From Microbispora bryophytorum (GTDB taxonomy: Bacteria > Actinomycetota > Actinomycetes > Streptosporangiales > Streptosporangiaceae), in NCBI RefSeq assembly GCF_006874465.1, contig NZ_VIRL01000001.1, forward strand, positions 558,001 to 622,000: 64,000 nucleotides of DNA. Reading direction: 5' to 3'. How positions within the stretch are numbered: the first letter of the stretch is position 1; each line of letters opens with the position of its first letter. Both the position numbers and the translations under genes were made by a program. The notes beneath the pieces were generated by a model, which was not told the DNA's origin, did not search any database, and saw nothing but the letters and a program-made list of their open reading frames with translations. This document shows positions 7,240-16,532 of the stretch, piece by piece.

Positions 7240-8270
7240 CTACCGAACTTAAATGCGCCTTGTCGGGATAGCTGACGTGGGCTGATCTGTTCGATACGAC
7301 CGATATGTGCGGTATGCGCAGCGCCGGCTTCACTCCCCAGGATCAGCAGCGTCGCGAGGCAGTGCGGCTGCAAGCAGCCGAAATGTTCTAACAGGGGGAC
7401 ACAAATGCGAGGGTGGCGCGCACGCTGCGCGTCACCGAACGGTCGGTGGAGCGGTGGCGGCGTGCCTGGCGTGAAGGCGGCACCATGGCGCTGGCCTCCA
7501 AGGGCCCACCCTCGCGGCCCAAGCTCAGCCCCGCGCAGTTCGCCCGGCTGGAAGCCGAACTGGGACGCGGGTTCGCCGACGAGCGGTGGACGCTGATGCG
7601 GATCAAGACGCTGATCGGCCGGATGTTCCACATCGGCTACACGGTGCCCGGGGTGTGGCTGCTGTTGCGCCGTAACGGCTGGTCGTGCCAGCGCCCCGCC
7701 CGGCGGAGGATCGAGCGCAATGAGGCCGCGATCGAGGTATGGAAGAAGGAGGTGTGGCCGTAGGTGGAAAGGCGGCGGCAGCCTCTGGCGCCTGGATCTG
7801 CTTCGAGGACGAAGCCGGTTAAGGGTGAGGCCGCCTCAAGCGCGTACCTGGGGCCGGCGCGGGCGTACTCCGGTGGTGCATGTGTGCGGTGGCGGCACCG
7901 GTCGGGTGAACATCGCCGCCCTGGTCTGCTACAAGAGCGGTGAACGCTCCCGGCTGATCTACCGCCTGCACGTGTATCGGGGCCGCAAGGGCGAGTCCAA
8001 GGCTTTCGGCTGGAGGGACTAGCGCGATCTGCTCCTGACCGCCCACGCCCAGCTCGGCGCCCCGATCGTGCTGGTCTGGGACAACCTGAATTTGCACCTG
8101 GTGCTGGCATAAAGGCCTTCGTAGCCGAGCACGCCGACTGGCTAACGGTCTTCCAGTTCCCCGCCTACGCCAGGTCGGGGCGCTTGTCGTTGTTCGGCAT
8201 CCTCGCGGAGGGAACGGCGCACGGTCGGCGGACTGCCGCCGCTGTGGAAGCCGGACCCACACTTCGCCAC
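7240..8270 (+). mobile_element. Decayed IS630-type element, copy B
   Basis: The element starts with CTACCGAACTTAAATGCG (7240-7257), identical to the inner end of copy A but in opposite orientation. Homology to copy A runs through the promoter and transposase N-terminus. The 3' third, including the catalytic Glu block present in copy A, is missing, so the right boundary is a guess. Copies A and B together bracket 4783-7239. Confidence 0.6.
7314..8176 (+). pseudogene. IS630-family transposase pseudogene (copy B)
   Basis: The ATG at 7314 begins an N-terminus (AGFTPQDQQRREAVRLQAAEMF) that stops at a TAA. A shifted frame resumes with ARTLRVTERSVERWRRAW (helix-turn-helix) and continues to KKEVWP, where a TAG interrupts at 7761. 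A third segment has ARTWGRRGRTPVV, CGGGTGRVNIAALVCYK and AFGWRD, then another TAG. VLVWDNLNLHLVLA (second catalytic Asp) ends in a TAA, followed by FVAEHADWLTVFQFPAYA. At least one frameshift and several stops make it non-functional; the third catalytic residue is lost. Confidence 0.75.
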
Positions 8271-8746
8271 ACCTTCAGTTGCCACCGTAGGGTTTCGGTA
8301 TAAGACGTTTACGACCGTTCAGCTCTACCCAATGACACACTGAAGACGTCGGTTTATATCGCGCAACCCCGAAGGCCGCGAAACGATGTGGGCTTCAAGA
8401 TTGTGTTCTTCTTGGCGGTGAAACTCCCCAGTATGATCGTCATGACCGTGCACAAGGTTGTCGCCAGCCTGAGGAACGAGCCCGTCACTCCTCTTCCATT
8501 TGGCAGTACCGAGCGCTGGGCTTCTCTCTCCTGATGGCAGGATTCCTCATCTTTGCCGTGATCTTCGGTGTCACCCACTGAGACGCCGACCACTTCGCCT
8601 CCTTGGCCGCCATCGCCGGGGGGTGCCCTCATCTCCTACAGCTGATTGACCAAACACGACGCGGCCTCTTAGTGAGTGCTTCAGCCTGAAAGATGGCGAG
8701 AAGTACCACTTCTTGTGCGTGTCGCCACGGTCGGCGTCGAGGCGTC
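8271..8746. other. Gap between IS remnants; no convincing gene
   Basis: There is no well-supported gene here. On the plus strand, codons ending at a TGA (8580-8582) spell one hydrophobic helix (LGFSLLMAGFLIFAVIFGVTH) with no start or ribosome site, possibly the tail of a disrupted membrane protein. Base composition is lower in G+C than the core genes. It is probably debris between insertion-sequence fragments. Confidence 0.4.
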
Positions 8747-8951
8747 AGAGGTCGGTTTGTGAGTTGATGCCCCTTCCGGCGTTGGGTTTGGAAGAGGCGG
8801 GCTGGTCAGCGGGGTGGCTGCTGGGCTAGGGGCGGGGCTGGGCGAACAAGCCGGGCTCGGTCTCGATGAGGATGCCGCGGCTGACCAGGCGTTTGAGCTT
8901 GGAGCGGATGTTCTCGGTGTTCTTGGACACGATGGGCAGGTCCAGGGCCTG
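8747..8951 (-). repeat. Arm 1 of a near-identical long inverted repeat (205 bases)
   Basis: The complement of 8747-8951 matches 13696-13905 almost base for base. It covers the C-terminal coding part of a winged-helix-like protein plus about 80 bases after its stop. The second copy differs by a duplicated GACCTG and a small change near the ATCCGCTCC segment (net +5 bases). The two arms bracket the TetR-ALDH-AKR-CMD module. Confidence 0.85.
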
Positions 8952-9086
8952 GCACAGGTCGCGAGCGCGTAAAGGCTGGCCGGTGTCGGCGAAGATGGTC
9001 AGGATCTGCTGGTAGGCGGGGTGATCGGGAACCGCGGCCGGTGGTGCGGCCGGCTCGGCTTCGCTTTCGCCGTCGGCGAGCGACAC
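8826..9086 (-). CDS. Winged-helix-like protein fragment
   Basis: An 86-residue frame (GTG at 9086). Residues about 22-86 form a compact winged-helix-like unit (HPAYQQILTIFADTGQPLRARDLCQAL, then LKRLVSRGILIETEPGLFAQPRP). The first 20 residues are Ala/Pro-rich linker. The domain looks like the C-terminus of a longer actinobacterial protein cut at its N-terminal side near 9085, where IS5-type coding begins. The last 69 codons are duplicated in inverted orientation at 13696-13826. It may not be expressed. Confidence 0.4.
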   Translation of the reverse strand: MSLADGESEAEPAAPPAAVPDHPAYQQILTIFADTGQPLRARDLCQALDLPIVSKNTENIRSKLKRLVSRGILIETEPGLFAQPRP

Positions 9087-9628
9087 GGGACGAACCCCCT
9101 GTCGGCGGGGTTACGCTCGACGACCTTCACGTCGATGCCGAGCGCGGCGCCGTGGTCGACGACGGCGTTCTTGAACCCCTGGTCGACCAGCGCCGTACGC
9201 ACGCTGCTGGGCGGTGTGGCGGCGGTGAGCCGGTCCAGCAGGACGATCCCGGCGGCGTTGTCGTGCACCGATGCGGCCAGTACCACGACCGCGATGACCA
9301 GGCCCAGCACGTCCACGGCCAGGCCGCGCTTACGCCCGGGCACCTTCTTGCCCGCGTCGCGGCCCGTGGTGTCGGACGGGACTCCGGCCGCCGCGTGGAC
9401 GCTTTGGGTGTCGAGCACCACCAGGCTCGGGTCGGCTGATCGCCGGTGTTTCTCGCGTGCCTGCCAGCGCAGCAGGTCGTGGATCGTCTGGTCGGTGCCG
9501 TCGTCGCGCCATTTGGCGAAGTAGTAGTACACCGCGCTGCGGGGCGGCAGGTCGTGGGGCAGGTAGTCCCACTGGCAGCCGGTCCGGCTCTGGTAGAGGA
9601 TCGCGTTGACGATCTCCCGCAGGTCGTA
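8999..9628 (-). pseudogene. IS5-family transposase remnant, truncated at both ends
   Basis: The open minus-strand frame reads YDLREIVNAILYQSRTGCQW, then YYYFAKWRDDGTDQTIHDLLRWQ, LVVLDTQSV (first catalytic Asp) and KKVPGRKRGLAVDVLG. Next come ALVDQGFKN (second Asp) and VVERNPADRGFVP. The usual N-terminal 50 or so residues are absent, and coding homology stops near 9085 before the third catalytic residue. The last 28 codons are unrelated and overlap the winged-helix fragment. Non-functional. Confidence 0.75.
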
Positions 9629-9673
9629 TCACACCGCCATCACAGCATGCCCAAGTCCATTGATCGGCCGTAA

Positions 9674-9844
9674 CGCTACAAATTCACGCGATTACACCAC
9701 GCACTCAGGCATACCCTTGCGAATCACCCTCTGATTGCGGATCTGGGCACCGCTTCGATCACTTGGGCGTCGTTGGTGCTCCTGGTCGCCGCCTGCGTAG
9801 CCGTGATCGGCGGTAAGAAGCACGCCTTCCCCAAGGGTGCCTGA
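9674..9844 (+). pseudogene. Truncated C-terminal tail of a membrane protein
   Basis: An open stretch of 56 codons after a TAA (9671), with no start codon context. It reads HTLANHPLIADLG then SLVLLVAACVAVIGG, a single transmembrane helix with a basic end (KKHAFPKGA). It resembles the last helix of a transporter-like protein whose front was lost when the IS5 element inserted. Low certainty. Confidence 0.3.
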
Positions 9845-9886
9845 AGCAGATGGCCACGGGCCCCAAGGACCACTCCGGCACCCGCT

Positions 9887-10549
9887 TCATGCACGGGTGA
9901 GCAGGCCGGCGAGCGTGGTCTGAAGGATCTCTCCGTACATGGTGGCGAAGTCCACCCGGGAACCCGCGAGCCGGGGGTCGGCCGTGGCCTCGACGACGGT
10001 CGGGGTCGGGTTGCTGAACGGCCACAGGCCCACCAATGAGACGACGGCGTACTCCGTCAGGGTGAGCGCGGCGTCCGCGGTGAGGGCCGGCACCCGGTCC
10101 CTGACCAGCTTCGCCAGCCTGGTGCGGTGTTCCAGGTCGACGAGTTTGTAGATGCGTACGGTGTCGGCGGAGACGTTCCGCTCCAGGACGCTCGGCAGCA
10201 GGCTCCACAGTTGGCACAGGACCGGCCGGGCGGCGAGCGAATCGGCCCAGGCCCGCATCACCTGGTCGGGCTCGCACGGCGCGGCCGGCCACTCGTCCGC
10301 CAGCGCGTCGAGCCAGGCCAGCCGGAGCCTGGCGAGCAGCCCTAGGAAGACGCCCTCCCGGCTCTCGAAATAGCGCACCACATGCGTCTTGGACACCCCG
10401 AGCCGGCGCCCCAGCTCCCGGAGGCTGATCTCGTCGGCGGGCATCTCGGCCAGCAGCGCCTCCGCGGCGTCCAGGATCTCCTGCTTGCGGAGCTCCCGGT
10501 GCTCGGGCCGCCTGGCCCGCTGGAAGGACGGCGCCTCCACCTCGTCCAT
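9887..10549 (-). CDS. TetR-family transcriptional repressor
   Basis: A 220-residue protein. An N-terminal helix-turn-helix (residues about 19-65: RKQEILDAAEALL, ISLRELGRRLGVSKTHVVRYFES) is followed by an all-helical ligand domain. The ATG at 10549 was chosen because GAGGAGG (10554-10560) sits four bases upstream; a longer frame to 10585 lacks such a site. It is divergent from the aldehyde dehydrogenase operon and separated from it by a strong palindrome covering the promoter, so it probably represses both directions until an aldehyde or aromatic ligand binds. Ligand identity is unknown. Confidence 0.88.
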   Translation of the reverse strand: MDEVEAPSFQRARRPEHRELRKQEILDAAEALLAEMPADEISLRELGRRLGVSKTHVVRYFESREGVFLGLLARLRLAWLDALADEWPAAPCEPDQVMRAWADSLAARPVLCQLWSLLPSVLERNVSADTVRIYKLVDLEHRTRLAKLVRDRVPALTADAALTLTEYAVVSLVGLWPFSNPTPTVVEATADPRLAGSRVDFATMYGEILQTTLAGLLTRA

Positions 10550-10588
10550 CGAACCTCCTCGCGCACCGCGGATCATGGCTCCCACATT

Positions 10589-10634
10589 AGCGGTCCATCG
10601 GACACTTGATACGTGTCCACTGGACCGCTATAGT
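10589..10634 (+). promoter_or_regulatory. TetR operator overlapping a near-consensus sigma-70 promoter
   Basis: The left arm 10589-10605 (AGCGGTCCATCGGACAC) and right arm 10613-10629 (GTGTCCACTGGACCGCT) match as an inverted repeat at 15 of 17 positions around a 7-base loop. Inside it are -35 TTGATA (10606-10611) and -10 TATAGT (10629-10634), exactly 17 bases apart and each 5 of 6 to consensus. A further half-site-like block (GGTCCGATGGACACC) lies at 10641-10655. Repressor binding would block RNA polymerase directly. Confidence 0.75.
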
Positions 10635-10673
10635 CTTAAAGGTCCGATGGACACCTATATGAGGAGTATTTCC

Positions 10674-12110
10674 GTGATCACTTACCCGAACCTGTACGTC
10701 GGCGGCCAGTGGGTCGCCCCGGCCACCGCGGACGTACTGGAGGTGCGTTCCCCGCACGACCGCTCGCTGGTCGGGACCGCGCCGCACGCCGCCCCCGCCG
10801 ACGTCGACCGGGCGGTCGCCGCCGCCCGCCGGGCGTTCGACGAGGGCCCCTGGCCCCGGATGAGCCCGCAGGAACGGAGCGCCGTCGTGGAGCGGTTCTC
10901 CAAGCTCTACGCGGTCCGCGCCGAGGAGTTCGCGGCCCTGGTCACCTCCGAGAACGGCTCGCCGCTGTGGTTCACCCGCTGGACGCACCTGCAGTCCCTC
11001 CCGGAGATGACGGAGGCGTACGTGCGCGCCGCCGCCGCCCTCGGCTGGGAGGAGCAGGTGGGCGCCGTCGGCGATGCCACGACGCGGCTGCGCCGCGAAC
11101 CCGTCGGCGTGGTGGCCGCGGTGATCCCGTGGAACGCACCCCACCAGTCGGCCCTGGTCAAGCTGGTGCCCGCGCTGCTCGCCGGCTGCACGGTCATCCT
11201 GAAGGCCTCCCCGGAGACGGCGCTGGACGCCTTGGCCCTCGCCGAGGTCTTCGACGAGGCAGGCCTCCCCGAGGGAGTGGTGAGCATCCTGCCTGCGGGC
11301 CGCGAGACGAGCGAGTACCTGGTCGCCCACCCCGGCGTGGACAAGATCGCCTTCACCGGCTCCACCGCGGCCGGCCGGCGCATCGCCTCCATCGCCGGGG
11401 AGCAGCTCAAGCGGGTCAGCCTGGAACTGGGCGGCAAATCCGCCTCGATCATCCTCGAGGACGCCGACCTGACGGCGGTCGTGGCAGGCCTTAGGGCCCT
11501 GTCGCTGGGCAACAACGCCGAGAACTGCGTGGCCCACACCCGCATCCTCGCCCCGCGCAGCCGCTACGAGGAGGTCGTCGCGGCGCTGGCCGCCATGATG
11601 GAGGACGTCCGGGTCGGCGACCCCTCCGACCCCGAGACCTTCATCGGGCCGATGGTCCGCGCCGACCAGCAGCAGCGGGTGCGCTCCTACATCGAACTCG
11701 GCGTCGCCGAAGGCGCCCGGATGGTGACCGGCGGACTCGAGACCCCTGACGGGCTGGAGGGCGGCTACTACGTCCGTCCGACGCTGTTCGCCGACGTCGA
11801 CAGCGACATGCGGATCGCCCGCGAGGAGATCTTCGGCCCCGTCCTGGTCGTCATCCCGTTCGACGACGAGGACGACGCCGTCCGCATCGCCAACGACTCC
11901 GAGTACGGCCTCGGCGGTGGCGTGTGGGCCGCCGACCGGGAGCACGGCATCGAGGTCGCCCGCAGGATCCGGACCGGGTGGATGACCGTAAACGGAGCCG
12001 CCCCGACCTACGACGGCGCCTTCGGCGGCTACAAGAGCAGCGGCATCGGCCGCGAGTTCGGCGCCGCGGGTCTCGCCCAGTACATCGAGTACAAGACCAT
12101 CGCCGCCTGA
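10674..12110 (+). CDS. Aldehyde dehydrogenase (NAD(P)+-dependent)
   Basis: A 478-residue ALDH-superfamily enzyme oxidising an aldehyde to its acid. The GTG at 10674 was chosen because GAGGAG (10661-10666) is seven bases upstream and the protein then starts [12 protein letters not shown], normal for the family; ATGs at 10647 and 10659 are alternatives. The Rossmann part has [13 protein letters not shown] and [12 protein letters not shown]. The catalytic base Glu is E251 (LELGGK) and the nucleophile C285 ([10 protein letters not shown]). The C-terminus has the EIFGPVLVV block. First gene of the TetR-controlled operon, 17 bases before the aldo-keto reductase gene. Confidence 0.9.
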   Translation: MITYPNLYVGGQWVAPATADVLEVRSPHDRSLVGTAPHAAPADVDRAVAAARRAFDEGPWPRMSPQERSAVVERFSKLYAVRAEEFAALVTSENGSPLWFTRWTHLQSLPEMTEAYVRAAAALGWEEQVGAVGDATTRLRREPVGVVAAVIPWNAPHQSALVKLVPALLAGCTVILKASPETALDALALAEVFDEAGLPEGVVSILPAGRETSEYLVAHPGVDKIAFTGSTAAGRRIASIAGEQLKRVSLELGGKSASIILEDADLTAVVAGLRALSLGNNAENCVAHTRILAPRSRYEEVVAALAAMMEDVRVGDPSDPETFIGPMVRADQQQRVRSYIELGVAEGARMVTGGLETPDGLEGGYYVRPTLFADVDSDMRIAREEIFGPVLVVIPFDDEDDAVRIANDSEYGLGGGVWAADREHGIEVARRIRTGWMTVNGAAPTYDGAFGGYKSSGIGREFGAAGLAQYIEYKTIAA

Positions 12111-12127
12111 GGACCAGGAGGACCATC

Positions 12128-13150
12128 ATGCGCGAAGCCCGTGTCACCCTCGGGCACACCGACATCTCCGTCCGGCCGATCGGCCTGGGCTGCATGGGGA
12201 TGTCCCAGTTCTACGGCGACGCCGACGAGGCGGAGTCCGTCGCCACGATCCACGCCGCCGTCGAGGCCGGCATTGACTTCTTCGACACCTCCGACATCTA
12301 CGGCGCCGCCGGCGCGGCCACCGGACAGCCCCAGAAGGGCTTCGGCCACAACGAGGAACTGCTCGGCCGCGCCGTGCGCGGCCTGCGCGACCGGGTGGTC
12401 CTGGCGACCAAGTTCGGGGCGCGGCCCTCGGAGGAGGGCGGGGTGGCCTACGACGGCCGCCCCGAGTATGTGGCCGCCGCCTGCGACGCCAGCCTGCGCC
12501 GCCTCGGCGTCGACCACATCGACCTCTACTACATCCACCGCCTCGACCCCACCGTGCCGATCGAGGACACCGTCGGCGCGATGGCCGACCTGGTGACCGC
12601 GGGCAAGGTGCGCGCCATCGGGCTCAGCGCGGTCAGGCCGGACATACTTCACCGGGCGGCCGCGGTGGCGCCGATCTCGGCTCTCCAGAGTGAGTACTCG
12701 CTCTGGGCCCGCGAGGTGGAGCAGGAGGTGCTTCCCACCTGCCGTGAGCTGGGCATCACCTTCGTCCCGTACAGCCCCCTGGGGCGAGCCGCGCTTGCCG
12801 GCCGCTTCACCAGCGGCACCTCGTTCTCCGGCGACGACTTCCGCTCCACTCTGCCCAAGTTCCACGAGGAGAACTTCGCGGACAATCTCCGCCTCGTCGA
12901 GGGGCTGAAGGCGTTCGCCGACGAGCGGGGACACGCCCCGGGCCAGGTCGCCCTGGCCTGGCTGCTCGCCCAGCCGTACGACATCGCGCCCATCCCCGGC
13001 ACGAAGCGGGCGGCGTACGCACGCCAGAACGCCGCCGCGACGGCCGTGCCGCTGAGCGCGGACGACCTCGCCTTCCTCTCGGGCCTGTTCGACCCCGCGC
13101 TGGTGCGTGGCGGGCAGTACGGCGAGCTCAACGTCCGCCCCCAGCACTGA
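12128..13150 (+). CDS. Aldo/keto reductase
   Basis: A 340-residue TIM-barrel NADPH-dependent reductase. The catalytic tetrad is visible: D53 and Y58 (FFDTSDIYG), K95 (LATKFG) and H137 (YYIHRLD). C-terminal cofactor-binding residues occur in [14 protein letters not shown]. The ATG at 12128 has AGGAGG just upstream. It resembles the YajO/pyridoxal-reductase-like AKR subgroup used on aldehydes and quinones. Operon neighbours (ALDH, CMD-domain protein) suggest handling of one reactive carbonyl substrate. Confidence 0.9.
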   Translation: MREARVTLGHTDISVRPIGLGCMGMSQFYGDADEAESVATIHAAVEAGIDFFDTSDIYGAAGAATGQPQKGFGHNEELLGRAVRGLRDRVVLATKFGARPSEEGGVAYDGRPEYVAAACDASLRRLGVDHIDLYYIHRLDPTVPIEDTVGAMADLVTAGKVRAIGLSAVRPDILHRAAAVAPISALQSEYSLWAREVEQEVLPTCRELGITFVPYSPLGRAALAGRFTSGTSFSGDDFRSTLPKFHEENFADNLRLVEGLKAFADERGHAPGQVALAWLLAQPYDIAPIPGTKRAAYARQNAAATAVPLSADDLAFLSGLFDPALVRGGQYGELNVRPQH

Positions 13151-13197
13151 TTTGCGCATTCCGACCCTCACAAACGACAAGCGATCGAGGAACCACC

Positions 13198-13611
13198 ATG
13201 ACCGACGACCAGCAGGAATCCGGCTACGCGGCCGCACTCGACACGGCCGCGCGGCTGCTCGGCAGGCGGCTGGAGCCGTTCCTGGAACCCGGCCCGGGCG
13301 AGCCGGCCAACGCCGCGGACTTCACGCGCCTGGCCACACTGCACACCTTCGGCGACGCATGGCCGCGCACCGACGTCCTCGACACCCGCACCCGCGCCAT
13401 CATCTCCGTGACGATCGCCGCCACCCTGGGCACGCTCGAACCGCTGCGCGGACAGCTCCGCATCGCACTCGGCAACGGAGTCACTCCACAAGAGATCGTC
13501 GAGGCGTTCATCCACATCGAGGCGTACGCCGGCGCCGCCCGGGCCTTCGACAGCTATCAGATCGCCCGGCAGGTCTTCCAGGAGATCCACGCAGCCGAAC
13601 AGCCCCGGTGA
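13198..13611 (+). CDS. Carboxymuconolactone decarboxylase (CMD) family protein
   Basis: A 137-residue AhpD-fold helical protein. The core LDTRTRAIISVTIAATLG ... GNGVTPQEIVEAFIHIEAYAG matches PcaC-type CMD proteins rather than the thiol peroxidase AhpD, since no Cys pair is present. It may be a decarboxylase or an accessory to aromatic or lactone metabolism. Third gene of the TetR-controlled operon, 47 bases after the reductase. Confidence 0.82.
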   Translation: MTDDQQESGYAAALDTAARLLGRRLEPFLEPGPGEPANAADFTRLATLHTFGDAWPRTDVLDTRTRAIISVTIAATLGTLEPLRGQLRIALGNGVTPQEIVEAFIHIEAYAGAARAFDSYQIARQVFQEIHAAEQPR

Positions 13612-13695
13612 GAGCCGCGCGCAGTGGTCACCCAGGCCAACCTCAGGTGGCCAGGGTGCTGCTCGCGAAGAGGTTCTCCATGACCGCCGGGGCCG

Positions 13696-13905
13696 CAGGC
13701 CCTGGACCTGGACCTGCCCATCGTGTCCAAGAACACCGAGGCATCCGCTCCAAGCTCAAACGCCTGGTCAGCCGCGGCATCCTCATCGAGACCGAGCCCG
13801 GCTTGTTCGCCCAGCCCCGCCCCTAGCCCAGCAGCCACCCCGCTGACCAGCCCGCCTCTTCCAAACCCAACGCCGGAAGGGGCATCAACTCACAAACCGA
13901 CCTCT
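13696..13905 (+). repeat. Arm 2 of the long inverted repeat
   Basis: This arm matches the complement of 8747-8951 (see arm 1). It carries only the tail of the winged-helix protein, frameshifted and without start, so it is a duplicated fragment rather than a gene. Its right edge is sharp at 13905, where similarity stops after CCGACCTCT. Confidence 0.85.
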
Positions 13906-13943
13906 CAGAGCGCTGTGCGCTCCGCGTTGCGCAAAAGACTCCG

Positions 13944-15008
13944 CTAAGAAGCGTGCCGGAACGCCTCGGCGGCGGCGAGGAAGACGTCGTTGGCCTCGCG
14001 GTCGCCGATGGAGATCCGGGCCCCCTCCCCGTCGAACGGACGCACCGCGACGCCCGCGGCCGCGCACTTCGCGGCGAACTCCATCGTGCGCTCGCCGAGG
14101 CGCAGCCAGACGAAGTTGGCCTCGGTGGGCGGGACGGTCCAGCCCTGCGACAGCAGCGACTCCCTGACGCGGGAGCGCTCCTTGATCACGGTCTCGACCC
14201 GCTCCTGCAACTCGTCCTCGGCCTGCAGGGACGCGATCGCGGCGGCCTGGGCGAGGTGGTTGACCGCGAAGGGCAGCAGCGTCTTGCGGACCGCGGCGGC
14301 CACCGGCTCCTGGCCGATCAGGTAGCCGACCCGCAGCCCCGCCAGGCCGTACGCCTTGGAGAACGTGCGCAGGACGGCGACGTTGGGGCGCTCGCGGTAG
14401 AGCGTGAGGCCGTCCGGCACGTCCGCGTCCCTGACGTACTCCCGGTAGGCCTCGTCGAGGACGACGGTGACGTTCTCGGGCACGCGGTCGAGGAACCGGG
14501 TGAGCTCGTCGGCCCGGTTCACCGTCCCGGTCGGGTTGTTGGGATTGCACACGAAGACCAGGCGCGTCGCCGGCGTGATGGCGTCGGCCATGGCGTCGAG
14601 GTCGTGCGTCTCGTCACGCAGCGGCACCTCGACCGCGTTGGCGCCCGAGAGGCCGACCAGCAGCGGATATGCCTCGAACGAGCGCCAGGCGTACATCACG
14701 TCGGCGCCGGGCTCGCCGACCGCCTCCAGGATCTGCTGGGCGACCGCCACCGATCCGGCGCCCAGCGCGACGTGGTCGTACGGCACGCCGAACCGCTCGG
14801 CGAGCGTCTCGGTGAGCCGGACCGCGCCGGGATCGGGATAGCGGTGAACCTCTGTGGCCGCCCGCGCGATCGCCTCCACCACCGACGGCAGGGGTCCGAA
14901 GGGGCTCTCGTTGGAGGACAGTTTGTATGACCGGCCGTCCGGGGAGACCACGGCCTTGCCCGGCTTGTAGGCCGGCATGGTGTCGAGGATCGAGCGGAAT
15001 CGAGGCAT
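13944..15008 (-). CDS. hisC: Histidinol-phosphate / aromatic aminotransferase (class I/II PLP enzyme)
   Basis: A 354-residue fold-type I aminotransferase. Substrate loop [13 protein letters not shown] at 31-43, cofactor-contacting CNPNNPTG at 154-161, DEAYREY at 185-191, and the PLP lysine K218 in [15 protein letters not shown]. The C-terminal Arg lies in [14 protein letters not shown]. The length fits HisC; the stand-alone position, away from other his genes, also fits the related aromatic aminotransferase Pat of actinobacteria. No other histidine gene is in the window. Confidence 0.85.
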   Translation of the reverse strand: MPRFRSILDTMPAYKPGKAVVSPDGRSYKLSSNESPFGPLPSVVEAIARAATEVHRYPDPGAVRLTETLAERFGVPYDHVALGAGSVAVAQQILEAVGEPGADVMYAWRSFEAYPLLVGLSGANAVEVPLRDETHDLDAMADAITPATRLVFVCNPNNPTGTVNRADELTRFLDRVPENVTVVLDEAYREYVRDADVPDGLTLYRERPNVAVLRTFSKAYGLAGLRVGYLIGQEPVAAAVRKTLLPFAVNHLAQAAAIASLQAEDELQERVETVIKERSRVRESLLSQGWTVPPTEANFVWLRLGERTMEFAAKCAAAGVAVRPFDGEGARISIGDREANDVFLAAAEAFRHAS

Positions 15009-15083
15009 GTCCTAACGATAGGAGATCCGCCTGGCCGGGCGGCACCCCGCACACCCCCTGTGGACGACCGGCAGGCCCCGCCC

Positions 15084-15560
15084 CTACTCGTAGTAGGCGT
15101 AGAGCGTCTTCCAGGTGCCGGCGTACTGGCAGTTGAGGGACGGCTTGGCGGCCTTGCGCTCAGAGCAGGTCTTCAGCTCGACCTCGCCGACGTTCTTGGC
15201 GGTGAAGGCGAACTTCTTCTTCGCGCCGTAGGAGCAGGTGCGGTAGTTGCGGTAGGCCAGGTGCGGCTTGTTGGCGGCGTCGAAGTAGCTGACGCGGAAC
15301 AGGGCCCAGCCGCAGGTGTACGGCTTGTGGGTCAGGCTGGTGACGCTGCCGGCGACCTTGACGTACGGCGCGGGCAGGCTCAGGTTGTCCTTGGCCGCGG
15401 CTTTCAGGGAGCCGCTCACCTTGGCCTTCGACCCGGCCGCGTAGTAGGGGCCCCAGGACTTGGACGAAGAGGCCTGGGCCGCCGTCGCGGTGGCGAGCGG
15501 GGCGAGGGCCAGAATGCCGGCCGCGATCGTGATGCCTGCCAGGGAGCGGGTGAGGGTCAT
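15084..15560 (-). CDS. Secreted hypothetical protein with four cysteines
   Basis: A 158-residue protein beginning MTLTRSLAGITIAAGILALAP, a Sec signal peptide with cleavage likely after ATAAQA near residue 32. The mature part (about 125 residues) is basic and beta-rich with Cys at YTCGW, RTCSY, KTCSE and LNCQY, enough for two disulfides. The start at 15560 was chosen for its signal sequence and the GGAAAGGACC site upstream; a longer frame to 15677 has none. I do not recognise a domain. An extracellular role is likely. Confidence 0.7.
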   Translation of the reverse strand: MTLTRSLAGITIAAGILALAPLATATAAQASSSKSWGPYYAAGSKAKVSGSLKAAAKDNLSLPAPYVKVAGSVTSLTHKPYTCGWALFRVSYFDAANKPHLAYRNYRTCSYGAKKKFAFTAKNVGEVELKTCSERKAAKPSLNCQYAGTWKTLYAYYE

Positions 15561-15695
15561 GGCGGGGTCCTTTCCTCTGTTGTTGCGGACAGCTTGTCCC
15601 GGGGCGCTTTCAAGGCCCTTGACGTCCGCTGTACCTCCCTGGCGGGCCGGAGATCTCACTACCGGGCTCGAAGGCAAGCACTAAGATCCACCGGC

Positions 15696-16532
15696 ATGTG
15701 GCGGAAAGCAAGAATCGTGATGGCCGGCGCCTGCGCGGCCGGCGTGTGCGTCGTCCCCACCGCGACCGGACCCGCGACCGCCGCGACCACCGAGACCGCG
15801 ATCGCAAAGGCCGCACCTGCCAAGACCGCGACCGCCAAGACCGCGACCGCAAGGGCCGTGACCACCGAGGCCGCGACGGCGAAGGCCGCGACCCCGGCCG
15901 GGGCGAAGAAGAAGCCCTACTGCGCCCGCTACAAGTGCATCGCCCTCACCTTCGACGACGGCCCGTGGCCCTATACCCCGGCGCTGCTCGACACGCTGAA
16001 GAAGCACAGGGCGAAGGCCACCTTCTTCCTGCTCGGCAGGAAGGTGGCCAACCGTCCCGAGCTCACCCGGCGGATCCACGAGGAGGGGCACGACATCGGC
16101 AACCACACCTGGACCCATCCCTCGCTCACCGAACTGTCCGACGGTGAGGTGTTCGAAGAGGTCTCAAGCACCTCGGACATCATCAACCAGACGATCGGTG
16201 AGACGCCCGACTACATGCGCCCGCCGAACGGGGCGACCAACTCCAGGGTCGCGAGTCTCATGGCCGATCTGGGACTGCCGCAGATCCTGTGGACGGGGTC
16301 GACGCTCGACTGGCAGGCTCGCGACACCAAGGTGATCGCCCAGCGCACGCTGAAGCTCGCCAGGCGCAACGGCGTGATCCTGCTGCACGACATCGTCCCC
16401 GAGACGGTCAAGGCCATGCCCGGCGTGCTCACCGCACTGGAGAAGCGGCACTACAAGTTCGTCACGCTGACGACCCTGCTGCAGGGCCGCACACTGCGCC
16501 CTGGCGAGATCTACCCGCCCCGCGGCAGGTAA
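15696..16532 (+). CDS. Polysaccharide deacetylase (NodB homology, CE4)
   Basis: A 278-residue secreted enzyme. The signal peptide is MWRKARIVMAGACAAGVCVV, followed by an Ala/Thr/Lys-rich spacer (about 25-75, repeats of the type AKTAT) that probably spans the wall. The NodB domain shows all CE4 motifs: TFDDGPW (catalytic base and metal Asp), H-x-x-x-H in GNHTWTH, RPPNGA, DWQARD and LLHD. It would remove acetyl groups from peptidoglycan or another glycan. The 3' end overlaps the convergent acyltransferase gene by 22 bases (16511-16532). Confidence 0.9.
   Translation: MWRKARIVMAGACAAGVCVVPTATGPATAATTETAIAKAAPAKTATAKTATARAVTTEAATAKAATPAGAKKKPYCARYKCIALTFDDGPWPYTPALLDTLKKHRAKATFFLLGRKVANRPELTRRIHEEGHDIGNHTWTHPSLTELSDGEVFEEVSSTSDIINQTIGETPDYMRPPNGATNSRVASLMADLGLPQILWTGSTLDWQARDTKVIAQRTLKLARRNGVILLHDIVPETVKAMPGVLTALEKRHYKFVTLTTLLQGRTLRPGEIYPPRGR

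Noticed and set aside
7314-8176. IS630 copy B as a functional element
   Set aside because: A frameshift near 7390, in-frame stops at 7761, about 8020 and 8109, and loss of the third catalytic residue.
8354-8632. A 92-codon minus-strand open frame between IS remnants
   Set aside because: No ribosome site, no recognisable motif and a charged N-terminus with atypical composition; more likely debris.
10389-10673. N-terminal extension of the aldehyde dehydrogenase to 10389
   Set aside because: It would run through the TetR gene and the operator-promoter; GTG 10674 has ideal ribosome-site spacing and a normal family N-terminus.
13107-13826. A long plus-strand frame running through the CMD gene into the repeat arm
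   Set aside because: It is out of frame with the CMD gene and joins it only by chance to the duplicated winged-helix tail.
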